Under the pieces are notes generated by a model that was not told the origin of the DNA, searched no databases, and saw only the letters and a program-made list of their open reading frames with translations. Source: Doris montereyensis (lineage: Eukaryota; Mollusca; Gastropoda; Nudibranchia; Dorididae). Taken from it: a DNA stretch of 64,000 nucleotides. Position numbers and translations under genes: made by a program. This document shows positions 1 to 31,071 of the stretch, piece after piece (the stretch's first letter is position 1; the number at the start of each line of letters is the position of its first letter). Location of the stretch: contig JAXRKP010001342.1 of NCBI GenBank assembly GCA_037039925.1, positions 1 through 64,000 of the forward strand. Direction: 5' to 3'.

Positions 1-1190
<1,190 letters not shown>

Positions 1191-1900
1191 CCCTTGTGCT
1201 TTCAAAGTAAGGTATGGTCAAACTTTCGTATGGCGCTTGGAAGAAAAGATCTAAAATATCTCTCAGCGCGGGATTTTAAATGTATAAGTCGACCGCTTCT
1301 ACTACTTGTTTTGGGTATGGAGAAAAGAAGGTGGGTGTTGTCTTTAAGTATACTCCTGAGTTTGATCTTGCATTGAATCTCATACAGATCTTCAAAGTTC
1401 AAAGTTCTAACCAAGCGATTGAAAGAGCCGGAGTGGCCAAACTCTAGATCTAGATTTCTAGATCTACATCCAGATTTGTCTTTCCGAAATTTTGACAAAC
1501 AGAGATGCTTTCACTTGTGGCCATTTGTTAACGCTGACCAGAAAATATATTAATATCTTAAATTTCATAATAATATCACAATAAAAAATGAGGGCCCGTG
1601 TGCTGGTCACAACACTGCACGTTAAAGCTCCCTTGACATAAAAACACCCTTCGGGGGAATCTTCGGAGCACCCTGAAGATTCCATTATCGGGCTCTCTTT
1701 GCTGTGCTTCCTTCTGGCCTACGGAGGGTGTGGCCTATCCATCTTCACCTTCTTTGGCCCACTTCTGTCTCAATATAATTTTGGGTAGTTTTCCATTGTA
1801 TCTTGTATCATCATCAAATCACATACAAATGTATGTAGGCTCAACTACGCCCATGTAACTGAGTATTTATACTTATTCCATGAGGGAGACAAACTGATCG

Positions 1901-2224
1901 ATCCGCCCACAGGGTGTTCCATGTAGGGAAATATACTCATATAGGCTACACGATGATGATGTGATAAAAAAAAACCCAAATAAATCGCAATCTTCAAACT
2001 CAACCCATAATTTTAAAAATGCTCATAGATCGATCTAGAGGTTAGATAGCTCTAGATCTAGATTTATAAGAGGAAAAAAAAGATCCAGATCATAGAGGTT
2101 GGTGATATGGTAACAGTGGCATGCGCTTATCCAAACGAAAGCGTTCAATATTATTGTTTGCTCGTTCAAAAATCCAACTTCAATTAGACTTGTTCTTGAT
2201 AATAACTTAGTGTAGACCATAATA
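1901..2224 (+). repeat. direct repeat, copy 1
   Basis: Starts ATCCGCCCACAGGGTGTTCC and ends near TGTAGACCATAA. It is nearly identical to 3232-3541 apart from small indels and substitutions. I do not recognise the element. Confidence 0.85.
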
Positions 2225-2280
2225 TCCATTCTCTAACGTAGATAAAGACAAACGGTGAGGCAAGATGCATGTCGGGAGTG

Positions 2281-2448
2281 AAGCTATGACACAATATAAT
2301 ATGAAGCCCCATAGGAACAAAGACGAGATAAACACAAGGAGTAGACATAAAAATATCCTGGCCACTATGGGGATCGAACACGCGACCTCTGCGTCGGCAC
2401 CCATCGCCTCGCCTTAAAAGAAAACGTGCTACCAACCGAGCTAACTAC
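2281..2448 (-). mobile_element. tRNA-derived SINE (family A), left arm of palindrome
   Basis: Read on the minus strand it begins TAGTTAGCTCGGTTGGTAG, which fits a tRNA/Pol III A box. About 60 nt later comes GTGTTCGATCC, a good B box. An unrelated body of about 90 nt follows. It is homologous over about 170 bp to 2458-2627, from which it is separated by only about 9 bp. It is a SINE, not a tRNA gene: the cloverleaf is not maintained. Confidence 0.8.
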
Positions 2449-2457
2449 TTTTGAGCG

Positions 2458-2627
2458 TAGTTAGCTCGGTTGGTAGCACGCTTTCTTTTTCATGGCGAGG
2501 CGATGGGTGCCGACGCAGAGGTCGCGGATTGGATCCCCATGATGGCAGGATTTTTTCTGTCTATTCCTTGTGTTTGTCTCGTCTTTGTTCCTATGGGGGC
2601 TTTCATATTATATTGTGTCATTGCCTA
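2458..2627 (+). mobile_element. tRNA-derived SINE (family A), right arm of palindrome
   Basis: Same family as 2281-2448 in opposite orientation. It has the same A box (TAGCTCGGTTGG); the B box is degraded (GGATTGGATCC). Together the two copies form a head-to-head palindrome. A third, more degraded + strand copy lies at about 42675-42830, inside the HS1BP3-like gene. Confidence 0.8.
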
Positions 2628-3231
2628 TCCATTATCTAGTGATTTCATGTCTAAATTAGATAATGAGATATCTAAATTAATATCTTCTAAAATGTGTATC
2701 TTTAAAATTAGCCAATTATTTGAATATGTATTCAATTTTCATGCGCAATTGTATCTTTGTGCCAATTTCATATTTTTGTAAATAGCTGTGTGCGCCTCCT
2801 CCCTCCTTCCACGTAGATGAAAAAGTGTTGGTTATCTCCAGCAACAGGCACATACATGTCTGCTGGTAATCGTAAATAGACTACTTCCATACTCGGAATC
2901 GTGTGAATTTAATAATTGAACGGTGAAAGTTAAGCCGCCTTGAAAATTTAACTCACCGACAGCGTGAAGTGAAACGAAATATCACGTCTAATTTCTATTC
3001 TATGGCCGCCCGTGGACCAGCCAAATGATTGAATAGAGAATGCTAGTGACGCCATAGGCTCGTAGATCTAGAATCTTGATTTTCTGGTCAGCGTTGACAA
3101 ATGGCCAAAGTGAAAGTATCTCTGTTTGTCAAAATTTCGGAAACACAAATCTGGATGTATGTCTAGAAATCTAGATCTAGAGTTTGGCCACTCCAGCTCT
3201 TTCAATCGCTTGGCTAGATCTATCCGCCCAC

Positions 3232-3541
3232 AGGGTGTTCCATGTAGATAAATCTACTCATATAGGTTACTTGATGATGATGTGATAAAAACAAAATCAA
3301 TAAATCGCAATATTCAAATTCAACCCATAATTTTAAAAATGCTCATAGATCGATCTAGAGGCTAGATAGGTCTAGATCTAGATTTATAAGAGGAAAAAAG
3401 ATCCAAATCATAGAGGTTGGTGATATGGTAACAGTGGCATGCCCTTATCCAAACGAAAGCGTTCAAGATTATTGTTTGTTCGTTCAAAAATCCAACTTCA
3501 ATTAGACTTGTTCTTGATAATAACTTACTGTAGACCATAAG
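3232..3541 (+). repeat. direct repeat, copy 2
   Basis: Second copy of the 1901-2224 unit, same order and orientation, including the short A-run and the TAGATCTAGA-rich part. The high identity suggests a fairly recent duplication or two insertions of one element. Confidence 0.85.
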
Positions 3542-3904
3542 AGATATATCCATTATCTAGTGATTTTATATCTAAATTAGATAAATGTAGAGCTAGATCT
3601 ATATATAGATTCTAGAAAATATCATGACTAAATATTAAGGATCTATATCTAGATCTAGATAGATCTATAGGTTTAGAATCTATTGTGATATTATCCTGTT
3701 AGATTACGTTAAATTTGATACAAGAATAAATAGATCTAGCCCAGGTAATCAGACAGTTGTTCCACCTTCAAACATTCATTGTCACCTGCATGCTTGTTAT
3801 CCTTGCATAAAGACAAACAGTGAGGCAAGGGGCATGTCGAAAGTGAAGGCAATTACATTAGGCATAATATTTAAGCTCAATAGGAACAAAGACAAGACAA
3901 CTAA

Positions 3905-4030
3905 GGTTTTCACAGGGTTTTTTCGCAGGTTCCTGGATTGCCCTGTAAACAGTCAAGAGATCTTTAACGTGCACAGTGTTGTGACCGCACACGGGACCTC
4001 ATTTTTATTGTGATATTATGAAATTTAAGA
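3905..4030 (+). mobile_element. SINE fragment (family D body)
   Basis: Shares a core including GATCTTTAACGTGCACA with the longer copy at about 16265-16535. Here the tRNA-like head is missing. Part of it recurs in inverse orientation near 1590-1640. Confidence 0.55.
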
Positions 4031-4754
4031 TATTACATCGAGATCTAGATTCTATAAGTCTTATATAATGATAATAATCAGGTTTAGACCTAGATCTAGA
4101 TCTAGAAAAAAAAAGTTCCTATTACTGGGCTACAGCTACAATCTAAGAAACTTCTATGATCGGGGTTGCATTTTCCATGATGACAGTTAAATGTGTAGAT
4201 GGATGGATAAGAAACAAATGATGAAGGACATGGAGCAGAGTTTATTATGTTAGTTTCTATTTTCTAGAATAGGGATTATTTTTCTTCTTATCACGACCGA
4301 GCACTTGAGTGAAATTTGTTTCCTAGGCCCATAATTCAGAGATGTGGTCCATGCAGTGAATAGTTTGTCTCCCTCATGGAATAAGTATAAGTACTCAGTT
4401 ACATGGGCGCAGTTGAGCCTACAGACATTTATATGTGATTTGATGATGATGAGTCTTTATTCCCCATCGTCGCGGTATAGACCACAAACAAACACATGCC
4501 AGATTTCTCTGTTCTCTGTTGGTTTCTTCATCTTGTTCTTTGATGTTGCCCCCTCTCTCTGCGTCTTTCTGCGTCTTTCTTCACACATCTTTGCCGTGTT
4601 GCTGGTGGTCTGTCAACCCTTGGGGCACCCTGAAGATTCCATTATCGGACTCGCTTTGCTGTGTTTCCTTCTGGCCTACGGAGGGTGTAGCCTATCCATC
4701 TCCACCTTCTTTGGCCCACTTCTGTCTAATATAATTTTGGTAGGTTTTCTTCCA

Positions 4755-5147
4755 TAGTTCTTTTGTACTTGTCTTGTCTTGCCATTTTATTTTCATAATT
4801 TTCCTTAAACATCCATTGACAAAAGTCTGTACCTTACTTGTGTTTGCTTTTGTCATGCTCCATGTTTCACTGCCACAGATTTTCCATTGAAGTTAAACAG
4901 TCTGACTTTTTGTTTTGAGTGATATTTTCCCGTCTTTCCAAATCTTTTTGATTTTATTAAATGCAGCTCTTGCTTTCCTGATTCTTCCTTTGATATCAGC
5001 CTGTATATCGCCTGTATTTTCCATACTACCTAGATAACAGAATGTGCTTGTTTCTTGTATTGGGCCTCTCCCTATAAGTATAGATTCCTCATCAATTATT
5101 TTTATTTTCATTTCTTTAGTTTTATCAGGGTGAATTTTTAGTCCCAA
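4755..5147 (-). pseudogene. LINE reverse transcriptase C-terminal relic (RTE-like)
   Basis: Minus-strand translation reads through the end of a non-LTR reverse transcriptase. It includes GLKIHPDKTKEMKI, then FCYLGS, RIRKARAAFNKIKKIW and, after a stop near 4890, CGSETWSMTK and VNGCLRKI. This order is characteristic of RTE-type LINE RTs just after the catalytic palm. The catalytic YADD part, the endonuclease and the 5' end are all missing. It is a dead fragment flanked by other repeats. Confidence 0.8.
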
Positions 5148-5244
5148 GTTTATATGTGATTCATATTTAACAAATCCTTTTAAATTGGAAAGAATATAAA
5201 ACTGTCTGATCTAGCATCGAATATAATTAATAGTAATGATTCAT

Positions 5245-5255
5245 GTAATAATAAT

Positions 5256-5304
<49 letters not shown>

Positions 5305-5365
5305 GATAGTATTTATAAAGTAAGCGCATATCCAACAATATCTTAAATGCACTATGCGCTGTACA
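5245..5365. repeat. (TAA)n tract with linked repeat tail
   Basis: A run of TAA/ATA about 60 bp long is followed by TATTTATAAAGTAAGCGC and CACTATGCGCTGTACAA. This combination looks like the 3' end of a LINE or SINE. A similar but poorer tract lies at about 28120-28165. Confidence 0.7.
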
Positions 5366-5724
5366 ATGCAAACTAAAAATAATCATATTATCTAGTTATA
5401 TGATGTACATTAAGATCATACCACACTATAGTAAAAGAAACTTTCTACAATATTTACCAAAAGTAAGTACTTTTATGTATAGATGAATAAATCTGTATAT
5501 ACAGAGAGAGGCAGATAATCAAAAAAATTGTCCTTAAAAGTTTTACCACTGCAGAAAATTGAATATACAAGCAACTTGAGAATAGATGTATATCAAACAA
5601 GATGGACAGATAAGAACAAGTTAATTATCACCGCAGCATAATCATGACAAGTTGATTGCCTTTACTCGTCACCGAAAGTATTGCTATCGAATCAGTGGAA
5701 AGTGCAAACCCATACAACAACACC

Positions 5725-23525
<17,801 letters not shown>

Positions 23526-23959
23526 CATAACGTTTAAGCTTAGATGAACGTCATATTTCCATGCAGATGCATACACACAGAATGAATGAGATTGAGATGA
23601 GCGCGAGGGTCTGCTTCGATTTCAGTGAAGCTCATGTCCACTAAGTCGGGTTTTGCTTCGTGTACTGGTTTATGTCCTTTTATTTATTCTACCTTGTTTT
23701 TTTCTTTCTTTTTTATCCCATGACAAATGTGCAAAAAGATGTCTTACATTTTTGAGTCTTTCAGGCAAGAGGAGTTTTATTTCATTGACAACTTAAGCAA
23801 CAACAAAAATTTCTCACAAATCAATTTTTATTTATGTATTGTCTTTCTAGTTACCATTTCAATTAATTATTTTACATAATTTTCTTTTGTCCCTGCAACT
23901 CATTATAAACAATTCCTTTCTTAGCATTGCGAGGGTAAATAAGATCAATATTGGTTGCT

Positions 23960-24112
23960 TGCCCCCTATCTCTTTGGTGGGTAGTTGGTGAGTGAAAACG
24001 GTAGGTTCTACTTCTTTCCTTTTACCCTTTCACTTATCCTTGCTGTTTCCTCTGAATTCATCCCTGAGAACATCGCGTATGGTACAGGGTAAATTCCAAT
24101 GAAACAAACGAT
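23960..24112 (+). repeat. unnamed dispersed repeat (family E), copy 5
   Basis: GGTGGGTAGTTGGTGAGTG, CTACTTCTTTCC, GAATTCATCCCTGAGAACAT and GTAAATTCCAATGAAACAAA in family order, just downstream of the OSBPL2-like stop codon. Confidence 0.7.
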
Positions 24113-24384
24113 CTATCTCTTTGTTTGGGGATTTTCTTCCTTGTGCCTCTCGCCTCACACACACACAAAATCTATTTTGTTTTTGGGAAAGGGAGGGTTT
24201 TTAGTTGGTGGGGGAACGTATTAAAATTTTTAAACTTTATATATATGCAGGAACTTACATTTATTGATCCTTGTTCACAAAAAACTTTGCTGATTATGAT
24301 GTGAAGTTTTCACCTCCTATCAATCCTTCTTCTTTTGCCCCAGAATGACTTTAAAATGTATTTATAACATCAGTATACATTGAT

Positions 24385-24480
24385 TGGATGCGACCTTGGA
24401 TCATGAGGTCGTGTATTTAAGTCCTAGACACATCAGTCTCGACATTGTGTCTTAGAAAAGACATGTAACACAATTATCCC
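24385..24480 (+). mobile_element. SINE fragment (family B)
   Basis: Carries GGATCATGAGGTCGTG, then TTTAAGTCCTAGACACATC and TTAGAAAAGACATGTAACA, matching the post-B-box part of the full-length copy at 12429-12719. Confidence 0.55.
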
Positions 24481-27400
24481 CCATCCCAAGAAAGTGTGAA
24501 TGGACACTACTTATTTCTGCGACCTGGAACTGCCAACAAACAGCATCCTGTTTAGGATGTGAACTTGTTGCACCTGTTCTGCTAAAGCTTCAAACAGACT
24601 GTATCTTGTTCAGGATGTGAATTATTAGCACCTGGTCTGCTAAGCATTACATAGGCCGGTGTTTTCTGTTGCTCCTATGAGGCCTCAAGGCCTGTAGGAA
24701 GTTTACTACACATTGAAGAATGTTATATATATATTATAGTATTATTGTAGATGAATTTTTTAAAACTTTGGCATGTTCTGTTTATGAGATTTGCTCTTTC
24801 GTTCATTTACATTTTTAATTTCTCCATGCGATGTTAAAATCCATAATTTTAATGATGTGAAGAATAGGTTTAAGAAACCACGGTAAAAGTTGAAATTCTG
24901 CTTTGACAATATTTTTCTTTTGCCGTGAATTTCATGAAGCAATAACATTATTAGTATCTTTATTCCTAAGTTTATATGTCTTACCGATATTAATACATTC
25001 TTTTTCATTACGTAGTGTTACCAACCACTCCATTATTATGAATACAATTTGAGAAAGTGCGTATGTATTTGTGAGGCCTGACAATTCCTCAAGTGTTGCG
25101 TGACATAAGGGAAGAATTGTCATTTTGTCCTGTTCTCCCTCATTACTTAGGTTTAGTAAAAGGAGAGGCTTTGCCTTATGTCTGTGTGTCAATGTGTGCA
25201 TGTGTTTGTATTTCTCTATAAATATCAATTATGATGTGTGTATGTGTTATGTATCTATGTATAAGTTAAAAGGAAAAAAGTTATACAAATATATCATTTA
25301 AGTTGGTGCTTGCCAAAAGTTGAATACACAGTTGAAAACTATTCTAGACTGATTGGTTTGGACTGAAGTAATTTCCATTCTTTTGTGAAGCCTACGCAGT
25401 AGGTAGACCAACAAACAAACAAAACGGCTCGTGCCAATCTGCCTTTTATTAAGCTGTTATGCAACATGAATTTCTTCTTTTTCTGAGTTTTGATTTGCTT
25501 CTGTGTGTCAAACCCCCTTATGCATTTAATGCTATGGTATTGACACTCCAGGTTAGAGCAGACCTATACCTGGCTTCTAGTATTGGACTTACACTTTCTC
25601 AAGGTGATTTCTTAGAAGAAAATTCAATGTATAGTAGTATCTACCTTTAACTTGTGCCAATGACTAGTTTGAGTAAATTATAGATATGTTGTTAAGAACT
25701 TTATCTGAGGATTCAGTGAGGTCTAATGAGTGAATTATAATTGTGTTGGCAGCTAAAAACTGGCTGTTCGATGGCTGATTTCTTTGTGTCGAGGCAGAAC
25801 CTCGGGCTTGTCTTTTGCATTTGGGAAATTTTCTCCTTGTAAAAAAAAAATTCTACCTCTTTGTCCATGATTTTGTATCTGTTTACATGAAAACTGGACA
25901 AAAGAATCATGAGTACATAGGAAAGGTACATCTCAAAGATTCCTAGACAAAGATAGAACTGTCAGGATGAAATTCAAAATTCTACTGAAATCTCTAGATC
26001 CTCTTTGTGGTTTACAAGGGTAACCAAGGATCTATCTAGACAGCCAGATTTTCTTTGTTTAAAGCCATTGCACTGAATGTCAGTAATCCTGCTTCCTGCG
26101 GACAAAACTGACTTCTTTTGAAGTTTAAGAGATCTATCCTCTTGAAATGTCTTACTTAGATCACACAGTCAAGGTACTTAGCATGTCATGATATTGTTTT
26201 AATTTATTTGTTAATATGTGTATGTGTCTTTGAATTTGTCACACACAAAAAGAAAAAGAACATATTATGTATTGTCAAATCATAATACCTGTAAAGTGAA
26301 AAGGAATTGATAATAGCAGAATAGGATTTTCTTTTTATTATTGAGTTGTAATAGCAGAGCAGAATTGGATTGGGTTTTTTCTGAGTTTTGATCGCAGAGT
26401 GCAAAGCAGGGTTGATTTTTTTAATGATTTGTAATAGCGGAGTGGAATGAGTTCAAATAGTAGAGTGGGACTTTTCTTTTTCTTTCTCCACTTCTTTTGT
26501 AAAAGCACGAAATTTGTTTTGTCTCTTGTCAAAATCGCCATTACCTCACACAATATTGACAGGATATTTCAAAACGCAATTGCTGTTGATAGTGCTAACC
26601 GTAATTTAATACTGGAGGTGAGCATTTGTTTAAATTCACAAGCTGTCTATTCCAGCTCTGTATCTGAAATGTTATGTTTTTGATAACGGGGGTAGTTTGC
26701 CCTTTATTGATACTTACTGACATTTATAATTTATTCATCCGCTTTTCCATCATATTTCCTTCAGTTTCATTAAAAATTCTAAAAGCATTCTTGATATTAA
26801 GTTTGAAATAATGTATTTCATCATCCATTACAAATTCAATTTTCAGACATTGAAAATGTCTTACAATGTGTACAAATACATGAAAGTTTCAAATGAACCC
26901 ATTTACTTTGGACGTTGCTCTACCATTTCTTTCATCGCTCATGTTTGGCCATAGATATGCGTGCCAGGTTATGATATATGAATATCTTATACGTCTCTGA
27001 ACTTGTTAAAAGAAAAAAACAGCAAAAAGTAACAAGTATTTTTAATCTCTACTCAGACATAGGGGAAAATCAAGTAGTACATATATTTTATGCTTTGTAC
27101 AAAAGATATATTCCTGTTATTTTGTTAGTGGTTATCTTTCTTTTTTATAAAATAGGCAGCCCATTGATGTTTCTTTCTAATCTTATGTCAATCTAAAATT
27201 TATCTTTTTAAACTGCATTTTTCCTGAATGACGTTTTTAATTTTCTTACAATTTTGATTAAGCAAACACCTGTCTCATGTGCATGAAGAATACATTAAGA
27301 TTTAATCTAGTTTCATTGTTTTGTTTGGGATTTATTTTCTAAAATAATTAGGCACTTGGAGACAAAACTTTTGTCTCAGCCCACGGTTGTGAATACTTCT

Positions 27401-30219
27401 AGGTCATGCCTATTAAATTTGCCCTTCCTGAAAGCACAGGCAATATTTTGTGTCAGATAGCAGAGCTGATAATTTCAAGGCTTTAGAATAAGACTATTCC
27501 TTGTATTTTTTAGTAATATGTTTAGATGATTAATTTGTACTTCAGCAGCTGTGTTGTTATCAAGAGTGCAGTCTTCCTCAACCTCTTCCTACTCTGGGGG
27601 TTTTTTCTTTCTTTTTTAATCATTCTCCTATTCTGCCTCTTTCCCTTGTCTCACCTTTGTATTGTTATCAATAACATTGAAATACCGGTATACCTCTATG
27701 CTTTTACCGCTTGTTTGAAACAAAAATAGTTTAGTTTTCAGTACAATGTGACCACTATCGAACACACCATGTTTTTTTTCTTTTCACTCAGTCTCTGCTA
27801 AGTTTCTAAGCTGCCTTTAATTAGGATATTCCGAAGTGACAGTGACAATATTTTTTCCTTGTCCTTTTTTTAATGTTTCTTCCCTACATTCCACTTGACT
27901 TTTCTTTGCCTTCCTCACCTCTTAGACAGGAAGGTAAGAAAGGCGATGAATCAGTGCTCAGGAAGATTTATTGCTGTGTCATGTTTATTAAATCACATGT
28001 TCATGGATAACCTTTAAATCTAGAATAATTTAGTGAGTTTCAATGAGACCATCTTTTAAAATATGTGGGTAGGGTAGTCAAGATGCGTTTGACTGGACGG
28101 ACCAACTAGAATTCGGATGATAATAATAATAATAATATAATTCATTTCTATAGCACCCACTCCCATCTTACGACAGCTCTAATTTGTAATGTTTAACCGG
28201 CCAAATTAACTAGGATAATTATTATGTCTAAGTGCAGTATAGGATATATATTAGCTATTTTAACTGAACAGTATATCCACATATATGTAGAATATATTTA
28301 TCTGGCTAGTCTGATTATATTTATCTGACCCTTTTAGATAGGATTTGTTTATCTGGCTAATCTAATATATTTGTCTGATCAGTCTGATGTTTAACCAGGC
28401 CATGCAATTGCTGAAGGAACTTAAAATCTCTTTCATCATGAAGATAAAACCTCTATATAAAAAATCGCAGGAAATATTTTTTAGCCACAATTCAGCAACA
28501 ATTTAAAAGGTAAACCCTCATAAGTACAAAAGCACCTGTAATAATAATTGAAATTTTCTTTTTGTTTTATTTTATGGTGAGGGAGGCAGGAGGGTTGTTG
28601 TTTTCTCGTGGGGGTTGTTTTTTGTTGTGTTTCCTCAAGTTGTTTCTTGAAATACTTTGGTAATGTTTTCCTTGACATTCCTGATAAGCATTTGGCAGCT
28701 AAAATGGTAGGAACCAGCTTTACCACAGAGAACAAATTACCAATATGTTGAAAAAGTTGTCCATCTCTGCTTTTGTTTTTCTTGGTGTGGCTGCATCATC
28801 ATCTGGTATCAGTGTCAGGGAATCTGCATATTTGTATTTTTACATGAACCTGAATTACAGATAAGCCACAAAGAATTTCACGCCTTGGCAACCATTTATT
28901 GTTGAAGTTATGGTGGACATGAAAATATTTCCATTCACTGGGACTCTTACTTTAAACTTTAAATGTTTATCTGTCTGTCTCGTCTGCCTTTAGCTGTCAT
29001 TCGTAGTGCAATGTCTTGTCCAGTGTTTCTGCTTGTTAACTTTGTTCAATGGGAATGAATGAGAACAGGAGTGAATGTTGCAGTGAGTATCACTTAACTT
29101 CACAAGCAATTTCCATAAAATGGAAGATTTCGTAAGACAAAGTTTGTCTGTTTTGACCTTGAACCTTGTAATGTAATGGGCTGCCATCTTGATGGTCTTG
29201 TTTCATGACCTTTGATACGTGTAAGACACAATCTGAGGATTTTGTTTTACTTTTGCATTTTCAATGCAACCAGTATCACCCTGATAGGAATATATATGTG
29301 TGTGAATTCCATTTTCATTGCTGAGACCTAACCATTAGCAAGTTGAAATATATTCTTTTGCATTTTGTTTTCAGCAAAATAGTCGTGCTATTTACGATGT
29401 CTTTGTAATTTTTACTTCCAAAAATTATGTTTGTATGTTGGATATAATTCATCCAATATCATTCTTTACTCTATGAGAACTATTGTCTTGTATATTTAAA
29501 TTAAAGTACTTTTAATTCCTCTGGTTTTATCCTTTTTTTATAGTTTTATTTTAAGTTTTACTCATTGTTATGTCTGGGTAGGTTTGGGTTTGTTTTGGGG
29601 TTTTCTTCACCCCCAGTAATGTGATATGTCTACTTATTTACTTATTTCACGTGCTAGATAGCTCGTCTGGCGTCTCTTTTCTTTATTTAAAGTAATTTTA
29701 TGCTTAACGAATAACAAATAGCTTGATGTTTTGTTTCCTTTTACCACTGAGTTCACTCTCATGCTCAGGTCGAGGACTTGTCTATCGAAAGAGCCTTTTC
29801 CTTGTGATGATACTTTAATATTGAATCTCACATCAAGGACCCCCTCCTCCCCTTTCCTCCCTTTCTTCCTATGATCGTATCTATGGAGGTCACTTGAAGG
29901 GTCATGAAACTCTTGTCTTCAATCTTTCCCCTGTTTAATACCAAGCGACTGGATAATTTTTGTACCAATGCACTGTTTTTACCATACATATCTGGTCTTT
30001 GATATATTACTTATAATAATATATAAATTATATTCATGCAGGGTATACACAGTTGATTTGAACATTAAACTGTCATTGACAAACCAACAAAGACTAAGCT
30101 TCTGTTTCTTCTCATTCTAAACTGGGAAATGTCTTCATTGAAAGGTAAAAAATAAAAGCTGTTTTGTGGATGGTTTGTTTTGTTCTTGTTTTGTTTTGTT
30201 TGTTTGTTTTTTTTTTGGG

Positions 30220-30340
30220 GGGGGGGGGTACTATTTCCTTCCTTTCCCTCTTTTTCAAGTCTATCATCATGTTTTTTCCTCTTAGAAGTCTTCATTCACC
30301 CTGAGATCACCACACACGGCTGACCGGAAAACAAAGACAT
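30220..30340 (+). repeat. unnamed dispersed repeat (family E), copy 6
   Basis: CTTCATTCACCCTGAGATCACCACACACGG-type core after a pyrimidine-rich middle, preceded by a poly-T/poly-G run. All six copies in the window are in + orientation. Confidence 0.55.
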
Positions 30341-31071
30341 CTTCTTGGTCAGATGCAATGTATAGCATGTGATCCTGTTCTTAAAATATGTTTATAAAGT
30401 TGTACATTTCTTTTGTAACTTGATGACATTCTTTGTGGCTTGAATTTAATAATGTGAAACAAATTTCTAAAGGGGTACTGTATTTATTATTTACTTATTG
30501 TTCTTCTCTATGCACCTTAACAGTGAGGGGGCAGAGGGGGAGTTTGTGACGGGAAATTTTGTTGTGGGGGTTTTTGGGTGTGGCCGTGTTGATTTTTGTC
30601 CTTTGCTTTTTTTGTTATTAAGGTTAGGAATGTTAAATGCTGTATGAAAGTATTACTTTCTTTTCTATGGGTTATTCTCTAGAGTTGTTTCACCAATCAA
30701 TGTTTGTCGACCTTTTCTTTGAGTGTCCGATTGCTTTAATTTCTACGCCAATCCACATTGCATGATTATTTAAAGTTAAAGGCTTGTGGGCAGTTTCAAA
30801 AGACAGCAATAATTTAAGTAAATGATGTAATGGTCTCCCCCCCCCTTTTCCCTTCCCTTCCCGATAATTTGCAAGACAATTTAAACTAAATGAAGAGTGA
30901 AGAGAAACAGTTAGAATGAAACATCATTTTATGAATCTTGTTTGTTCAACAACTTTCATGGATATATTAAAGACCGTCGAAGCAAGGCACTCTCAAAACA
31001 TGTATCCATCTGGTAACATACATAAGATTCTCCACTGAATGGATCAAATTAAGCTTAGCTTAGATCCAATC

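Larger units (their letters stand above)
23526..31070. other. intergenic region between the two genes
   Basis: No supported gene in about 7.5 kb. It includes family E repeats (23960-24112, 30220-30340), a family B SINE fragment (24385-24480), degenerate short repeats with TTTATCTGGCTARTCTGAT near 28285-28390, spaced TAATAGCAGAG-like repeats (26310-26460) and poly-G/poly-T runs (30208-30228). The short open frames are not conserved-looking. Confidence 0.6.

Noticed and set aside
2458..2530. Possible functional tRNA gene
   Set aside because: A and B boxes are present but stems do not close and the sequence continues into a shared SINE body.
4344..4757. 137-codon open frame
   Set aside because: Crosses several duplicated repeat blocks and shows no domain; the hydrophobic run comes from pyrimidine-rich repeat.
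5656..5724. Extension of OSBPL2-like exon 1 to 5656
   Set aside because: The frame there opens with TTG straight after a stop; ATG 5725 is the first credible start, and no convincing acceptor lies between.
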